DNA of 35,949 bases from a virus. The stretch covers positions 1-35,949 of IMG/VR virus record IMGVR_UViG_3300035704_000016. One strand, given 5' to 3'. Under the pieces are notes generated by a model. It saw only the letters and a list, made by a program, of their open reading frames with translations. It was not told where the DNA came from and did not search any database. Shown here in pieces: positions 28,366-35,594 of this stretch; position 1 is the first letter of the stretch; every line of letters begins with the position of its first letter. The translations under genes were made by a program, and so were the position numbers.

Positions 28366-28431
28366 CGGTTGGAGCTCTCGGTATTGCCTACGGCCGCCCC
28401 TCGCACGAAAGGCGAGTGGGCGGCCGTTTTC
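28366..28431 (+). ncRNA. Candidate small non-coding RNA (about 66 nt)
   Basis: The interval between the extended -10 box and the second terminator would give an RNA of about 66 bases whose 3' half is the terminator hairpin. No start codon with a useful frame lies inside. It is antisense to nothing known, because the minus strand has no gene here; the nearest ends are 28251 and 28433. Expression is inferred only from the promoter and terminator. Confidence 0.35.
28390..28430 (+). terminator. Plus-strand intrinsic terminator 2
   Basis: CGGCCGCCCCTCGC, loop with ACGAAAG, GCGAG, one bulged T, then GGGCGGCCG and TTTT. Fourteen pairs, an extra A-T pair, and a one-base bulge make it one of the strongest hairpins in the window. 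The T-run is on the plus strand. It ends three bases before the stop codon of the JAMM gene. Confidence 0.7.
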
Positions 28432-28432
28432 G

Positions 28433-28909
28433 TTAGAGGATGCCGGCGAAGAAATCGGGGTTGGGCCCGAGACCATCGCCCCCGCAGTACGGGCACAGTT
28501 CCTGGTCGAACTCAAGGTCGTGGTCAACGCTCTGCCAACCGCTCCCACCGCATCCGAGGCAACGGGCTCGACCGACTATCACCCACGTCAGCCCCGGCCA
28601 CGACCTCGCGATTTGACGATCGCGCTGCGATGGGTCGGGGTGGCCCTTCGGATGGCTGTGATAGATCCCCACGAGGTCGTGGCCGTCGGTCTCGATCTGC
28701 TTGAGGATCGCGATCTGGTCACGGGGTGCGATCAGGAAGCTGTCCGTGGGGCTCTCAGCGGCGTTGACAGCCCCGTAGAGGTGGAGTCGGCCCTCCGGGT
28801 AGCGATCGGTCGCCGGACCCCGTGAGATCAGCCCACAGCACTCCTCGGGGTCATCGGCGAGCGCGCGGCGGCGCAGCTCTTCGCGTAGCCAATCGTTGAG
28901 CTCGATCAC
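28433..28909 (-). CDS. JAMM/MPN-type zinc metallopeptidase with DnaJ-like knuckles
   Basis: 158 aa. The JAMM signature is complete: Glu in PEECCGLI (22/23), then H84-S-H86 in GIYHSHP, and S94-x-x-D97, with exactly ten residues between the second His and the Asp. Near the C-terminus are C-L-G-C-G-G-S-G (117-124) and C-P-Y-C-G-G-D-G (139-146), two CxxCxGxG zinc knuckles as in DnaJ. JAMM enzymes cleave isopeptide or peptide bonds, including ubiquitin-like conjugates. In phages they also occur in tail assembly, but this gene is in the replication operon. The start is GTG 28909 (GTGA overlap). The longer frame is rejected. Confidence 0.82.
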   Translation of the reverse strand: MIELNDWLREELRRRALADDPEECCGLISRGPATDRYPEGRLHLYGAVNAAESPTDSFLIAPRDQIAILKQIETDGHDLVGIYHSHPKGHPDPSQRDRQIARSWPGLTWVIVGRARCLGCGGSGWQSVDHDLEFDQELCPYCGGDGLGPNPDFFAGIL

Positions 28910-29232
28910 GTTGTCGTCTTCCTGGCCGGCTGCCACTTGCCGCCAACGAAGACGGCGCACCCGTGGCGCTCGGCAACCTTCAGACCGCGGCCGATCGTGG
29001 GGTGGGCGCGCAAGATGCAATGCACGCAGATCGGGTGGCAGTCGTCAATGGTCGGCTCAGTCGGCAGCGCCGGGGCGTCGCTGTAGTAGATCGTCAGGCC
29101 GTTGTCGGCCACGGAAGGCCCGTAGTCGGTCTCGATCGGCTTGCCATCGTTGACCGGCGGCCGGGTCTCGATCTGCACCACAGGGAGCCGACCGCCCACC
29201 GCGAGGCCCATCGTGCCGTGGCTGAGCTTCAT
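28906..29232 (-). CDS. Hypothetical Cys/His protein (108 aa)
   Basis: ATG 29232 overlaps the previous stop (ATGA), and its own stop overlaps the JAMM start (GTGA). The N-terminal half is beta-rich (MGLAVGGRLPVVQIETRPPV). The centre holds D-C-H-P-I-C-V-H-C and the C-terminus C-A-V-F-V-G-G-K-W, which may bind zinc. No family is recognised. Tight coupling to the JAMM gene suggests a common process. Confidence 0.65.
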   Translation of the reverse strand: MKLSHGTMGLAVGGRLPVVQIETRPPVNDGKPIETDYGPSVADNGLTIYYSDAPALPTEPTIDDCHPICVHCILRAHPTIGRGLKVAERHGCAVFVGGKWQPARKTTT

Positions 29233-29408
29233 TTCTGCACCCGCTCCATCGGGGGGAGCTCGAGCGGTTTACGCAGGATGTTCGAGGGCACGCGGCGACC
29301 CTCCGCCGGCACCTTCTTCTCGGCGAGCAGCTCCTGCCACTCGTCCTCCTTGAGGCGGTATCGCCAGGTTTTTGGCCGGGAGCCACCGGTGCTGCGCTCG
29401 TCCTTCAC
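29229..29408 (-). CDS. Small basic protein (59 aa)
   Basis: GTG 29408 overlaps the RusA stop as GTGA. The product is basic and helical, beginning MKDERSTGGSRPKTWRYRLK and continuing EDEWQELLAEKKV, with a Pro-rich end. The larger frame to 29816 is a shadow of RusA. Function unknown. Confidence 0.6.
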   Translation of the reverse strand: MKDERSTGGSRPKTWRYRLKEDEWQELLAEKKVPAEGRRVPSNILRKPLELPPMERVQK

Positions 29409-29902
29409 AACGGCGTCACTTTGATCACCGTGCGGGCCTGCTCCCACCATTCGACCCAATCCTTCGACGGCGACGGATGCAGGCGCACCACCTGGTCGTC
29501 GTCCTGCCACACGAGGCCCGTCAGGGCGTCCTCGGCGAGCTTGACCAGGTTGGAGAGGTCGGGACGGCCGGTCGGGAAGCGGGAGGCCATGCCGGCGGCG
29601 TTGAGCGTGCGGGCGTTGCGGCCCGAGCCGTAGTGCGTCGTTTTCGGCCGGGTCACGTAGAACTTGACGCCGAGCTGGACCGGTCGCCCCTTCTCCAGCC
29701 AGATCTCGCGGTGGCCGTGGCAACGTCTCCACTCTTCGACGATCTTGCCGACCTGTGCGGTGACGCGCCCGGGGATGATCTTGCCGCCGCTCTTGGGGTT
29801 GGTACCGGCCGACCACGGGATCGGATCGCCGGGGACCACGATCTCGTAGACCGGGGGGTCAACTAGGGAGTATGACCTTCTACTCAGTACTGGGATGTCC
29901 AT
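29405..29902 (-). CDS. rusA: RusA-like Holliday junction resolvase
   Basis: 165 aa, the usual size for RusA. The catalytic block at about 113-136 reads GRPDLSNLVKLAEDALTG followed by W-Q-D-D-D-Q-V, giving Asp115, Lys121, Asp125 and the Asp cluster 134-136. Upstream are PGDPIPWS and the strand VKFYVTRPK. RusA dimers cut four-way junctions made during phage recombination and replication. ATG 29902 follows the previous TGA by one base. The longer frame to 30061 is rejected. Confidence 0.88.
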   Translation of the reverse strand: MDIPVLSRRSYSLVDPPVYEIVVPGDPIPWSAGTNPKSGGKIIPGRVTAQVGKIVEEWRRCHGHREIWLEKGRPVQLGVKFYVTRPKTTHYGSGRNARTLNAAGMASRFPTGRPDLSNLVKLAEDALTGLVWQDDDQVVRLHPSPSKDWVEWWEQARTVIKVTPL

Positions 29903-29903
29903 A

Positions 29904-30317
29904 TCAGGCCGCCCCCGGGCAGCGATCTTCGAGTTGGGTCTCGAGGCCCCAGGCCGCGGTGAAGTCGACGACGTGCAGGGGGACGAGCCGACGTGGCACG
30001 ACCAGGGGCGGCATCCGCTGAGAGTCGAAGCGCTGGTGGTGCTTTTCGCAAGCGGGGACACCGTTGCGCGGATCCCATTCGGCGAGTTGGATCAACTCCC
30101 GGTCGAAGCCGAGCGCCTCCAAGGCGTGCCGAACGCGCTGACGCTTCAACCAGTGCGCGCCTTCGATCGTCCCCTCACAGAGATCGACGCTGAGACCCTC
30201 GCGAGTGCCGAACCAGCATGACCGTAGCCGGGTTGGATACCCCTCCCGAGCGTCGAAGACGACGGCGTCCCGCCACTTGCGGGTGAGTTCGATCAGCTCA
30301 AGGTCGCGGTGTGCCAT
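29904..30317 (-). CDS. HNH-type endonuclease (137 aa)
   Basis: ATG 30317 overlaps the preceding stop (TGATG). The motif region is C34, C47-x-G, IEGAHW (His55), R-N-G-V-P-A-C (Asn85, Cys90), then H-H (93-94). This matches the HNH pattern of a central His, an Asn, and a final His pair, with Cys residues for zinc. Such enzymes nick or cut DNA; in phages they help packaging or act as mobile endonucleases. Lying in the recombination part of the early operon, it is probably not the packaging HNH. Confidence 0.7.
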   Translation of the reverse strand: MAHRDLELIELTRKWRDAVVFDAREGYPTRLRSCWFGTREGLSVDLCEGTIEGAHWLKRQRVRHALEALGFDRELIQLAEWDPRNGVPACEKHHQRFDSQRMPPLVVPRRLVPLHVVDFTAAWGLETQLEDRCPGAA

Positions 30318-30568
30318 CAGTGTCCAGCCTCGACCAACTTGGAAAGTGGCTGCCAATCGTCGAAGGGGTACGTGGTGTGAACGCGGACCCCAAAGTGAGA
30401 GGTACCCTCGACCTCGAGAAGTGCCCGTTTCCCGGCAATTGCCTTGATACGTGCGCAGTCGATTGGCTCGGGCACCATTGCTCGGTTATGCACTGATTCC
30501 ATGATCTCGCGGCCGGGCACCGAAACAAGATCGCCCACACTCCAACAATTTGGTGACCTCCTGCCCAT
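30317..30568 (-). CDS. Small hypothetical protein (83 aa)
   Basis: ATG 30568 overlaps the integrase stop as TGATG, and its own stop overlaps the HNH start as TGATG. The first 15 residues (MGRRSPNCW) may be leader-like. The core VGDLVSVPGREIMES and RIKAIAGKRALLEVEG looks like a small SH3-like barrel of five strands. Function unknown; nucleic-acid binding possible. Confidence 0.6.
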   Translation of the reverse strand: MGRRSPNCWSVGDLVSVPGREIMESVHNRAMVPEPIDCARIKAIAGKRALLEVEGTSHFGVRVHTTYPFDDWQPLSKLVEAGH

Positions 30569-31392
30569 CAGGACACCAAGCTCTCCAGCCGCGCCAGCGC
30601 CTTCTCACGGTCGGGGTGACCGTAGCGCTGGCGGACGAGTTGCTCATCACACCGGAGCTGCCGCGCGACGTCCTCGGTGGTGGCGCCGGCGTCGAGCATC
30701 CAGGTCGCACAGTAGTGGCGCAGGTCGTGCCAGCGGATCCAGACGCCGGCGGCGAGACGCACGGCCTTCCACCGGGTCTGAAGCTGGTCGCGGCTGAGCG
30801 GGAAGAGGCGATCGGGACGCACGGGCGTCTCTGGGGTCGCGAGTTCACATCGCCGCGCAACGGATCGAGCCGCATCCGAGGGTAGGAGGATCCGCCCGGT
30901 GCTGCCTTTCTTCGGTCGCTTCAGACGACCATCCCGGGTGATCTGCCATTCCACGTCGAGTCGGCTGCGAGCCTTGGGGATGTCCTCGGCTGCGAGGGCC
31001 CGAAGCTCACCCTGACGGAGACCGGTGCGCTTGGCGAGCACGATCGCGTCATACAGGATGCCATCGGCATTTGCCTCGAGCTTCTTGATCTGCCTGTCAG
31101 TTGGGACCGTGATCGACTCTTCCTCAGGCTGGGGAAGCCGCAAGCTGGCGAAGACGTGGCTCTGGATCAGGCCGTCCACGAGGGCGTCGTTGAGCATCGC
31201 CCGGACGTAACGCACCTTGCCCGGGTTCGCGAGCGCCCAGGTCCGCGCCTCGGGGACGTCGATGTCTTCCGGGTCACGGCCGGCGAAGGCGGTGGCGAAG
31301 GTCCGGACCATCCGCCGGTTATGACGGTTGGTCTCTACATCGGGACGCGGCCAGCGGTCACTCCAAATATGGGCCAACTCGTCGCAAGTCAC
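30568..31392 (-). CDS. int: Tyrosine recombinase / integrase
   Basis: 274 aa read from GTG 31392 (GAGGG seven bases upstream); the longer frame to 31542 overlaps the gene before. Residues 1-85 form the core-binding domain. The catalytic residues are R126 in TGLRQGEL, the His-x-x-Arg in HDLRHYCA (H222, R225), and nucleophile Y257 in RQRYGHP. The usual His/Trp before the tyrosine (normally in LGH) is replaced by Cys (QLRC, about 248). It inserts phage DNA into the chromosome. Unusually it sits inside the early operon, with no attachment site visible next to it. Confidence 0.88.
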   Translation of the reverse strand: MTCDELAHIWSDRWPRPDVETNRHNRRMVRTFATAFAGRDPEDIDVPEARTWALANPGKVRYVRAMLNDALVDGLIQSHVFASLRLPQPEEESITVPTDRQIKKLEANADGILYDAIVLAKRTGLRQGELRALAAEDIPKARSRLDVEWQITRDGRLKRPKKGSTGRILLPSDAARSVARRCELATPETPVRPDRLFPLSRDQLQTRWKAVRLAAGVWIRWHDLRHYCATWMLDAGATTEDVARQLRCDEQLVRQRYGHPDREKALARLESLVS

Positions 31393-31447
31393 CGCGCGGC
31401 CCTCGTCTCTTCTGAAAATGGCATAAATCGGTACTGAATTTGGCCCC

Positions 31448-31891
31448 TCATAGGCGTTCGAATGTCCCGATGATCGCCTGGTTGCCGCGCTGGCACAGCG
31501 CCTTGATCTCATCGCTGCCGGTCTTCGCGGCGATCTCGTCAAACAGCTCCTTGGCTTTTTCGAGGGTGGTCACCGCAAGCGGCATCACGGCGCTGTAGCC
31601 CTGGGTGTAGCCCTCGCCCCTGCCAAGCCGCCAGCCCTCGTCGTAGATGTTCGCGTAGGCCTTGGCGGCGGCCTGGTAGCCATCTTCGTGACCGAGTTGC
31701 ATTCCTTCGACCATCCGGCTCCTGAGCAGCGAGTCGAGCATGTCGCCGTCGAGCCCCTTCGCGCGGCGATCGTGGGGGGTGCCGCTAACGCCAGCAATAT
31801 CCCCGGGTCGGGGATGCCGGTAGGGGTTGCTCGGGGCCTCCGCAGGGATCTCGAGGGAACGGATTGGCTCTTGGTTGGGGTTCTCGTTCAT
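31448..31891 (-). CDS. Hypothetical helical protein (147 aa)
   Basis: ATG 31891 overlaps the nuclease stop (ATGA). After a Pro-rich start (NPYRHPRPGDIAG), the body is helical: GDMLDSLLRSRMVEGMQLGH, YQAAAKAYANIYDEGW, TTLEKAKELFDEIAAK. No motif is recognised. Behind it lies a 55-bp gap (31393-31447), relatively AT-rich, before the integrase; I see no firm promoter there. Confidence 0.65.
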   Translation of the reverse strand: MNENPNQEPIRSLEIPAEAPSNPYRHPRPGDIAGVSGTPHDRRAKGLDGDMLDSLLRSRMVEGMQLGHEDGYQAAAKAYANIYDEGWRLGRGEGYTQGYSAVMPLAVTTLEKAKELFDEIAAKTGSDEIKALCQRGNQAIIGTFERL

Positions 31892-33177
31892 TGCGCCTCC
31901 TGCTCGCGCGCCCTGGTTTTCTCGGCCGCGAGCTCGTTGGGTGTGAGTGTCCGTCGGGTAAGCCGGGTGCTGACGCTCTGGGAGAAGAACTCGGACCAGT
32001 CGACGGGGATGCCGAGCTCTTCGGCGCGGGTGATCGCGCCACGCAGGCCGACGCGCCCCTTGACCTTCTTGCCGGAGCCGGGGACGCTGACTTTGTCCTT
32101 CAGCTTTTCGCTCTCGATCTTCTTCCACCGCAGCTCGAGGTCTTTGCCGTAGCGGATCGGCTTGCCGGTCGCCTTGGCGTAGCCTTTGATCGCCTCCCAG
32201 ATGGTTTTGCGGTAGAGGTCGTTGCGCTCCCACAGGATCGCCGCCCTGATCGCATCCTCTTCGGTGCGGATCTCGCCGCGGAACTCGCGCAGCGGCGCCG
32301 GAATCGGGCACTCTGCCGAGGCCGGGCAATAGTCACAGTGGTGGCCCATGATCGCCGGCCACTGCCAGTCGACCATCGCCCGGTCGACTTGGGCGACGAT
32401 CGCCTCCAAGTAGAGGCGCCAATCGAGGAGCGCGTCGCGGCTGATCACCGCTTCGCGGTAGGCCATTTCGCCCTCGTTCTGCCAGAACTGGCGGGGGTGC
32501 ACCTGGCGGAGACGGAACTCGGGCACGTGGCTGAAGCCAAAGGGCGAGCCGTCGATCGAGCCCTCGGCGAGAGAGAGCGCGTAGAGCACCAGCTGGAATG
32601 TCCCCGGCCACTCTTCCTTCGTGGGGACGTATTCCTCGTCGTCATCGTCGAGGCGCTCGGCGTTGTAGAAGGCGGACTTCCAATCGAAGACCGTGATCGA
32701 GTTGTCGTCGCCTTCAGCGAAGTCGATCGTGCCGGTGACGAGCCGGCCGTTGACCTCGAGCGAGACCGGGATCTCGACGCCCAGGACCTTCGCGGGGTCG
32801 ATGCGCAGGCCCTCGGCCACGTGGAACATCATCGACCGCAGCGAGTCGAAGCGGTCGGGCGAGACCGTCAAGTCGGTGCTCTCGACCAGCACCTCGTTGA
32901 GGATGTCCTTGGCGACTTCGGGAGGGCCCATCCGTTCGTTGCCTTCGATCAGGGTGATGATGAAGCGCTCGACTGCTCGGTGAAGCAGCGTGCCGCCGGC
33001 GAGCGGGTGGGTCAGTGCCCCGCCGTGATACTTGAGGTAGAGATAGGCCGAGCGGGGGCACTCCGTCGCCTTGGCGAGGAACGTCTGCCGGTAGGTGTCG
33101 GGCACCTCCGTCAGCGGCGTGACCGGCGGGAAGGTGCGCAGATCGATCGGGTCGATCGCCTCTACCTGCTTACTCAT
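31888..33177 (-). CDS. Cas4/RecB-like iron-sulfur nuclease
   Basis: 429 aa of the PD-(D/E)XK superfamily. C40 in TECPRSAYLYL and C281, C284, C290 in HHCDYCPASAECP make the four-Cys iron-sulfur site of AddB/Cas4 proteins. H66 lies in GTLLHRAVE. The active site is GTIDFAEG (D152), then TVFDWKSA (D165, K167), with Q195 and Y199 in TFQLVLYA. The last 120 residues are helical and basic. Relatives are 5'-to-3' exonucleases supporting recombination. A partner single-strand annealing protein is not recognised. ATG 33177 overlaps the preceding stop by eight bases. Confidence 0.87.
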   Translation of the reverse strand: MSKQVEAIDPIDLRTFPPVTPLTEVPDTYRQTFLAKATECPRSAYLYLKYHGGALTHPLAGGTLLHRAVERFIITLIEGNERMGPPEVAKDILNEVLVESTDLTVSPDRFDSLRSMMFHVAEGLRIDPAKVLGVEIPVSLEVNGRLVTGTIDFAEGDDNSITVFDWKSAFYNAERLDDDDEEYVPTKEEWPGTFQLVLYALSLAEGSIDGSPFGFSHVPEFRLRQVHPRQFWQNEGEMAYREAVISRDALLDWRLYLEAIVAQVDRAMVDWQWPAIMGHHCDYCPASAECPIPAPLREFRGEIRTEEDAIRAAILWERNDLYRKTIWEAIKGYAKATGKPIRYGKDLELRWKKIESEKLKDKVSVPGSGKKVKGRVGLRGAITRAEELGIPVDWSEFFSQSVSTRLTRRTLTPNELAAEKTRAREQEAQ

Positions 33178-33493
33178 GGTCGACCACCGGAACCTTCAGA
33201 TCGGTGCGATGGCAGACCGGGCACTCAGGGAAGCGCCCAGCCCGCCACGCAGCAGCGACGGCACCGAGGGCGGTCATATCGAGACCGCGGCGGCGAAGGT
33301 TCACCAAGCTGATGGCGACTTGAGCGTCCTGCTCGCTGTAGAGGTCAGGGCAACCCGGCTTGCCAGTGTCATTGCGGGCGATGCTCGGGACGATCAGCCC
33401 TTTGCTCTCCCAGGACTTCAGAGTGCGGTAGCCGATCCCAGCCCGCTTCGCGATTTGCGGCAGCGTCTGCGCCGCCTTCCCCTGCTTACTCAT
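33170..33493 (-). CDS. MerR-like helix-turn-helix protein with zinc knuckle (107 aa)
   Basis: ATG 33493 overlaps the previous stop (ATGA). Residues 10-60 match MerR-type winged helix: LPQIAKRAGIGYRTLKSWES, KGLIVPSIARND, then YSEQDAQVAISLVNLRRRGL. The C-terminus has C-P-V-C-H, a possible zinc site, instead of the long MerR effector helix. It could regulate early genes or lysogeny. The frame beginning at 33547 is longer but lacks a matching start. Confidence 0.75.
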   Translation of the reverse strand: MSKQGKAAQTLPQIAKRAGIGYRTLKSWESKGLIVPSIARNDTGKPGCPDLYSEQDAQVAISLVNLRRRGLDMTALGAVAAAWRAGRFPECPVCHRTDLKVPVVDHE

Positions 33494-33669
33494 CGGGTGT
33501 GTGGCTCCTCGGCAATCGCAGCGATCAGGGCACCACACCGACCGCATGTAACGTCCTCGACGCCGGTCACCGCGATCACGCCGTTCTCGCCGTCGCGGCG
33601 TATGTCGTCGCTCGCGATGAAGGCCTCAACCGGGTGGCCTTTTGAGCAGAAGCCGCTAAGCATCGCCAT
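33490..33669 (-). CDS. Small zinc-ribbon protein (59 aa)
   Basis: ATG 33669 lies behind a strong GGAGGTGGGAGACG site; an ATG two codons later is an alternative. The product has C8...H11 in GFCSKGHPVEAF and C-G-R-C-G near residue 42, forming a two-part zinc ribbon with a beta hairpin between (GVIAVTGVEDVTC). Function unknown. Confidence 0.65.
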   Translation of the reverse strand: MAMLSGFCSKGHPVEAFIASDDIRRDGENGVIAVTGVEDVTCGRCGALIAAIAEEPHTR

Positions 33670-34465
33670 CGTCTCCCACCTCCTTAGAAGAAGCACGTAG
33701 CTGACTGGGCGGCCACGGCGCGGTTGCGCTTTCCAAGGCGTCGCGGATCGTTTCGAGAATCTCGGCGTCCGACCGCCCGCCGCTCTGACCGTTCTCGATG
33801 ATCCGGCTCACGCGTCGGAGCTTCTCCTCAGCGTCACGGCCTACGCGCTCTCGCCGCTCTTGCAGGCTCTCCTCCTCCCCCTGCTCCCCGGAGGGTTCGG
33901 CGACAGGCTTCTTGCCGGTGCCTTCGCAGTAGTAGCAGGGGCGATCGCGTTCAAATGGCCCCGTCGGCCCGAGGCGGAACGCATCAAGAAAGCCGGTGCC
34001 TTCGCACGGGGCGCAGTCCTCCCCGGAGGGATAGTTAGCGCACAGATGGTCGTTCGGCTCGCAGGGCCGCTCGGGCTCGCAGACGTGTCCGTGCTTCTGC
34101 TTCCCGGAGGGATCGAGGGTGGCTTCGGCTTCGTGGACCAGTTCCATTGCGCTCGAATAGGCGGTGTAGTCGCCTAGCTCCTGGTTAACCCGTTCAGCTA
34201 GCTCCTCTGCCATGTCGAGCGCGGGCTGAACCGCCTCCCGCACCTCTAGTACCTCTTGGCGGGCTTGGTCGCGTTGGGCTTCGAGTTCGAGGATGCGGTT
34301 TTCAAGCTGAGCCTCGTCCGTCGCGGCCAGTTCATCCGCTCGCGTCTTCTCCTTCTCGTAGTCGGAGAACCAGCAGTACAGCCCGGACGCGTCCGGCTCC
34401 ATTGACTCCCGCCAGATCCGCTTGCCGACCTTCGGTGCTTCGAACCGCTCCACCCCCTCAGCCAC
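33656..34465 (-). CDS. Coiled-coil protein with DnaJ-type zinc knuckles (269 aa)
   Basis: GTG 34465 has GGAGG six bases upstream and overlaps the previous stop by eight bases. Residues 35-95 are a coiled coil (EKEKTRADELAATDEAQL, LEAQRDQARQEVLEVREAV). Around 125-185 the Cys residues form C-A-P-C-E-G-T-G and C-Y-Y-C-E-G-T-G, two CxxCxGxG knuckles, with extra Cys before. PSG-x repeats (PSGKQ, PSGED, PSGEQ) occur three times. The rest is charged and helical. A chaperone-like or structural role is possible; no family recognised. Confidence 0.7.
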   Translation of the reverse strand: MAEGVERFEAPKVGKRIWRESMEPDASGLYCWFSDYEKEKTRADELAATDEAQLENRILELEAQRDQARQEVLEVREAVQPALDMAEELAERVNQELGDYTAYSSAMELVHEAEATLDPSGKQKHGHVCEPERPCEPNDHLCANYPSGEDCAPCEGTGFLDAFRLGPTGPFERDRPCYYCEGTGKKPVAEPSGEQGEEESLQERRERVGRDAEEKLRRVSRIIENGQSGGRSDAEILETIRDALESATAPWPPSQLRASSKEVGDDGDA

Positions 34466-35108
34466 GGTCGGCCTCCAGGGTGTCTAGGACGGCGAGTGAA
34501 GCGCGGACCTCTTTGAGCTTCTCGCGCTGGCCGTAGAAGAAGCGGGCACGGTCTCGGGGGTCGACCGGAGTCGCAACATCAATCTGGTCGGCCTCTGTGT
34601 CCCAAACGTCGCCAAGCTCCTGGCAGCGCTCGATTTCGAGGTCAAGGATTTGCTTGATCGGCCCCAGCGCCTCCTTAAGCCGCTGACGCTCCTGGTCGGC
34701 TCCCCGTTTGAGGGCCTCCTCGAAAGCGGCGAGGATGCGCTCCGGGGTGTCCAAAGCGAACGCCTCGACTGCCGCGTCAAGCGTCTCGGCTTCACGGTTG
34801 TTTCCGTCGCGCTCTGCCCTGTCGGCCCAGCCCCTTACTTCTCGCCGCACCGCCTCCAAAGCGGCCAGTAGCTTGGCCTCCGGGATTGCCAGCCGCTCCC
34901 TCTCTTCCTCGGCTCCCTGTTTGCGGAGGACAGGTAGAGCGGCGGCGAGAGCGCGCTCAGCGATCTGGTTCGGCGTTTCGGTTTGCCGGTCGCCCATCGT
35001 GCCGCGTTCGATCTGCTCGCCACGGTGACGAAGCGCCTGGGCGATGACCTTCGCCGCTGGATGAATTGCCGAGTCCGGTACCTCAGTGGACTGCGTGTTA
35101 TCGGCCAC
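34458..35108 (-). CDS. Hypothetical coiled-coil protein (216 aa)
   Basis: Read from GTG 35108, which has GGGAGG six bases upstream; a TTG at 35156 in the same frame lacks such a site. Almost the whole product is helical and strongly charged (AERALAAALPVLRKQGAEEE, ALEAVRREVRGWADRAERD, ERILAAFEEALKRGADQERQ). A single Trp-containing turn and a C-terminal helix follow. It probably forms a parallel partner of the next gene's coiled coil. Function unknown. Confidence 0.65.
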   Translation of the reverse strand: MADNTQSTEVPDSAIHPAAKVIAQALRHRGEQIERGTMGDRQTETPNQIAERALAAALPVLRKQGAEEERERLAIPEAKLLAALEAVRREVRGWADRAERDGNNREAETLDAAVEAFALDTPERILAAFEEALKRGADQERQRLKEALGPIKQILDLEIERCQELGDVWDTEADQIDVATPVDPRDRARFFYGQREKLKEVRASLAVLDTLEADRG

Positions 35109-35186
35109 GACGTGCCTCCCGTCGAACTCGTAGGGTGATTTCCCTGGCCGGCGCAATCCGGCGCAGCCAGCGCAAGAGCCTCACGA

Positions 35187-35594
35187 TCACCACCGCAGCC
35201 GTACCGCCTCTTCGACCGCCATCAGCGTTTCTTCGAGCAGATCGACCGTGGCGCGGATCGTGAGGAAGTCGCGGTCAGGGGCGACGCGGCCGACCACAGC
35301 CTGCGTCGACCCGATGATGGTGGTGCAGAGCGAGAAGAGCTCGCGCTGGCCCTCGCAGGCAGGGATCAGCTCTGAAAGCTCGAGCGGCTCGGCCTCGAGG
35401 GCCGCCTCCTGGGCAGTTCCCTCGGCAATATGAATCGTGCCGGGCGTCTCCGGCGGCTGACGCTTGAAATTGACCGTCCAAGTCGCCCCACCCTCCCCCA
35501 TCTGCAGGCCGATGATCCCGTTGGGCGGCGCGCCGATGCTGCGCAGGACGCCCTCCTTGGCCGAGTGCCGGACTAGGAACTCTTGCGGGCTCAC
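35187..35594 (-). CDS. Hypothetical protein (135 aa)
   Basis: GTG 35594 overlaps the stop of the membrane-protein gene as GTGA. The N-terminal half is beta-rich (NGIIGLQMGEGGATWTVNFK). The C-terminal half has two helices with Cys (ELIPACEGQRELFSLC, then DLLEETLMAVEEAV). A 78-bp gap follows before the next gene. No family recognised. Confidence 0.65.
   Translation of the reverse strand: MSPQEFLVRHSAKEGVLRSIGAPPNGIIGLQMGEGGATWTVNFKRQPPETPGTIHIAEGTAQEAALEAEPLELSELIPACEGQRELFSLCTTIIGSTQAVVGRVAPDRDFLTIRATVDLLEETLMAVEEAVRLRW

Noticed and set aside
31864-33312. A 482-codon plus-strand open frame
   Set aside because: Antisense to the iron-sulfur nuclease, which has full catalytic motifs; no ribosome site.
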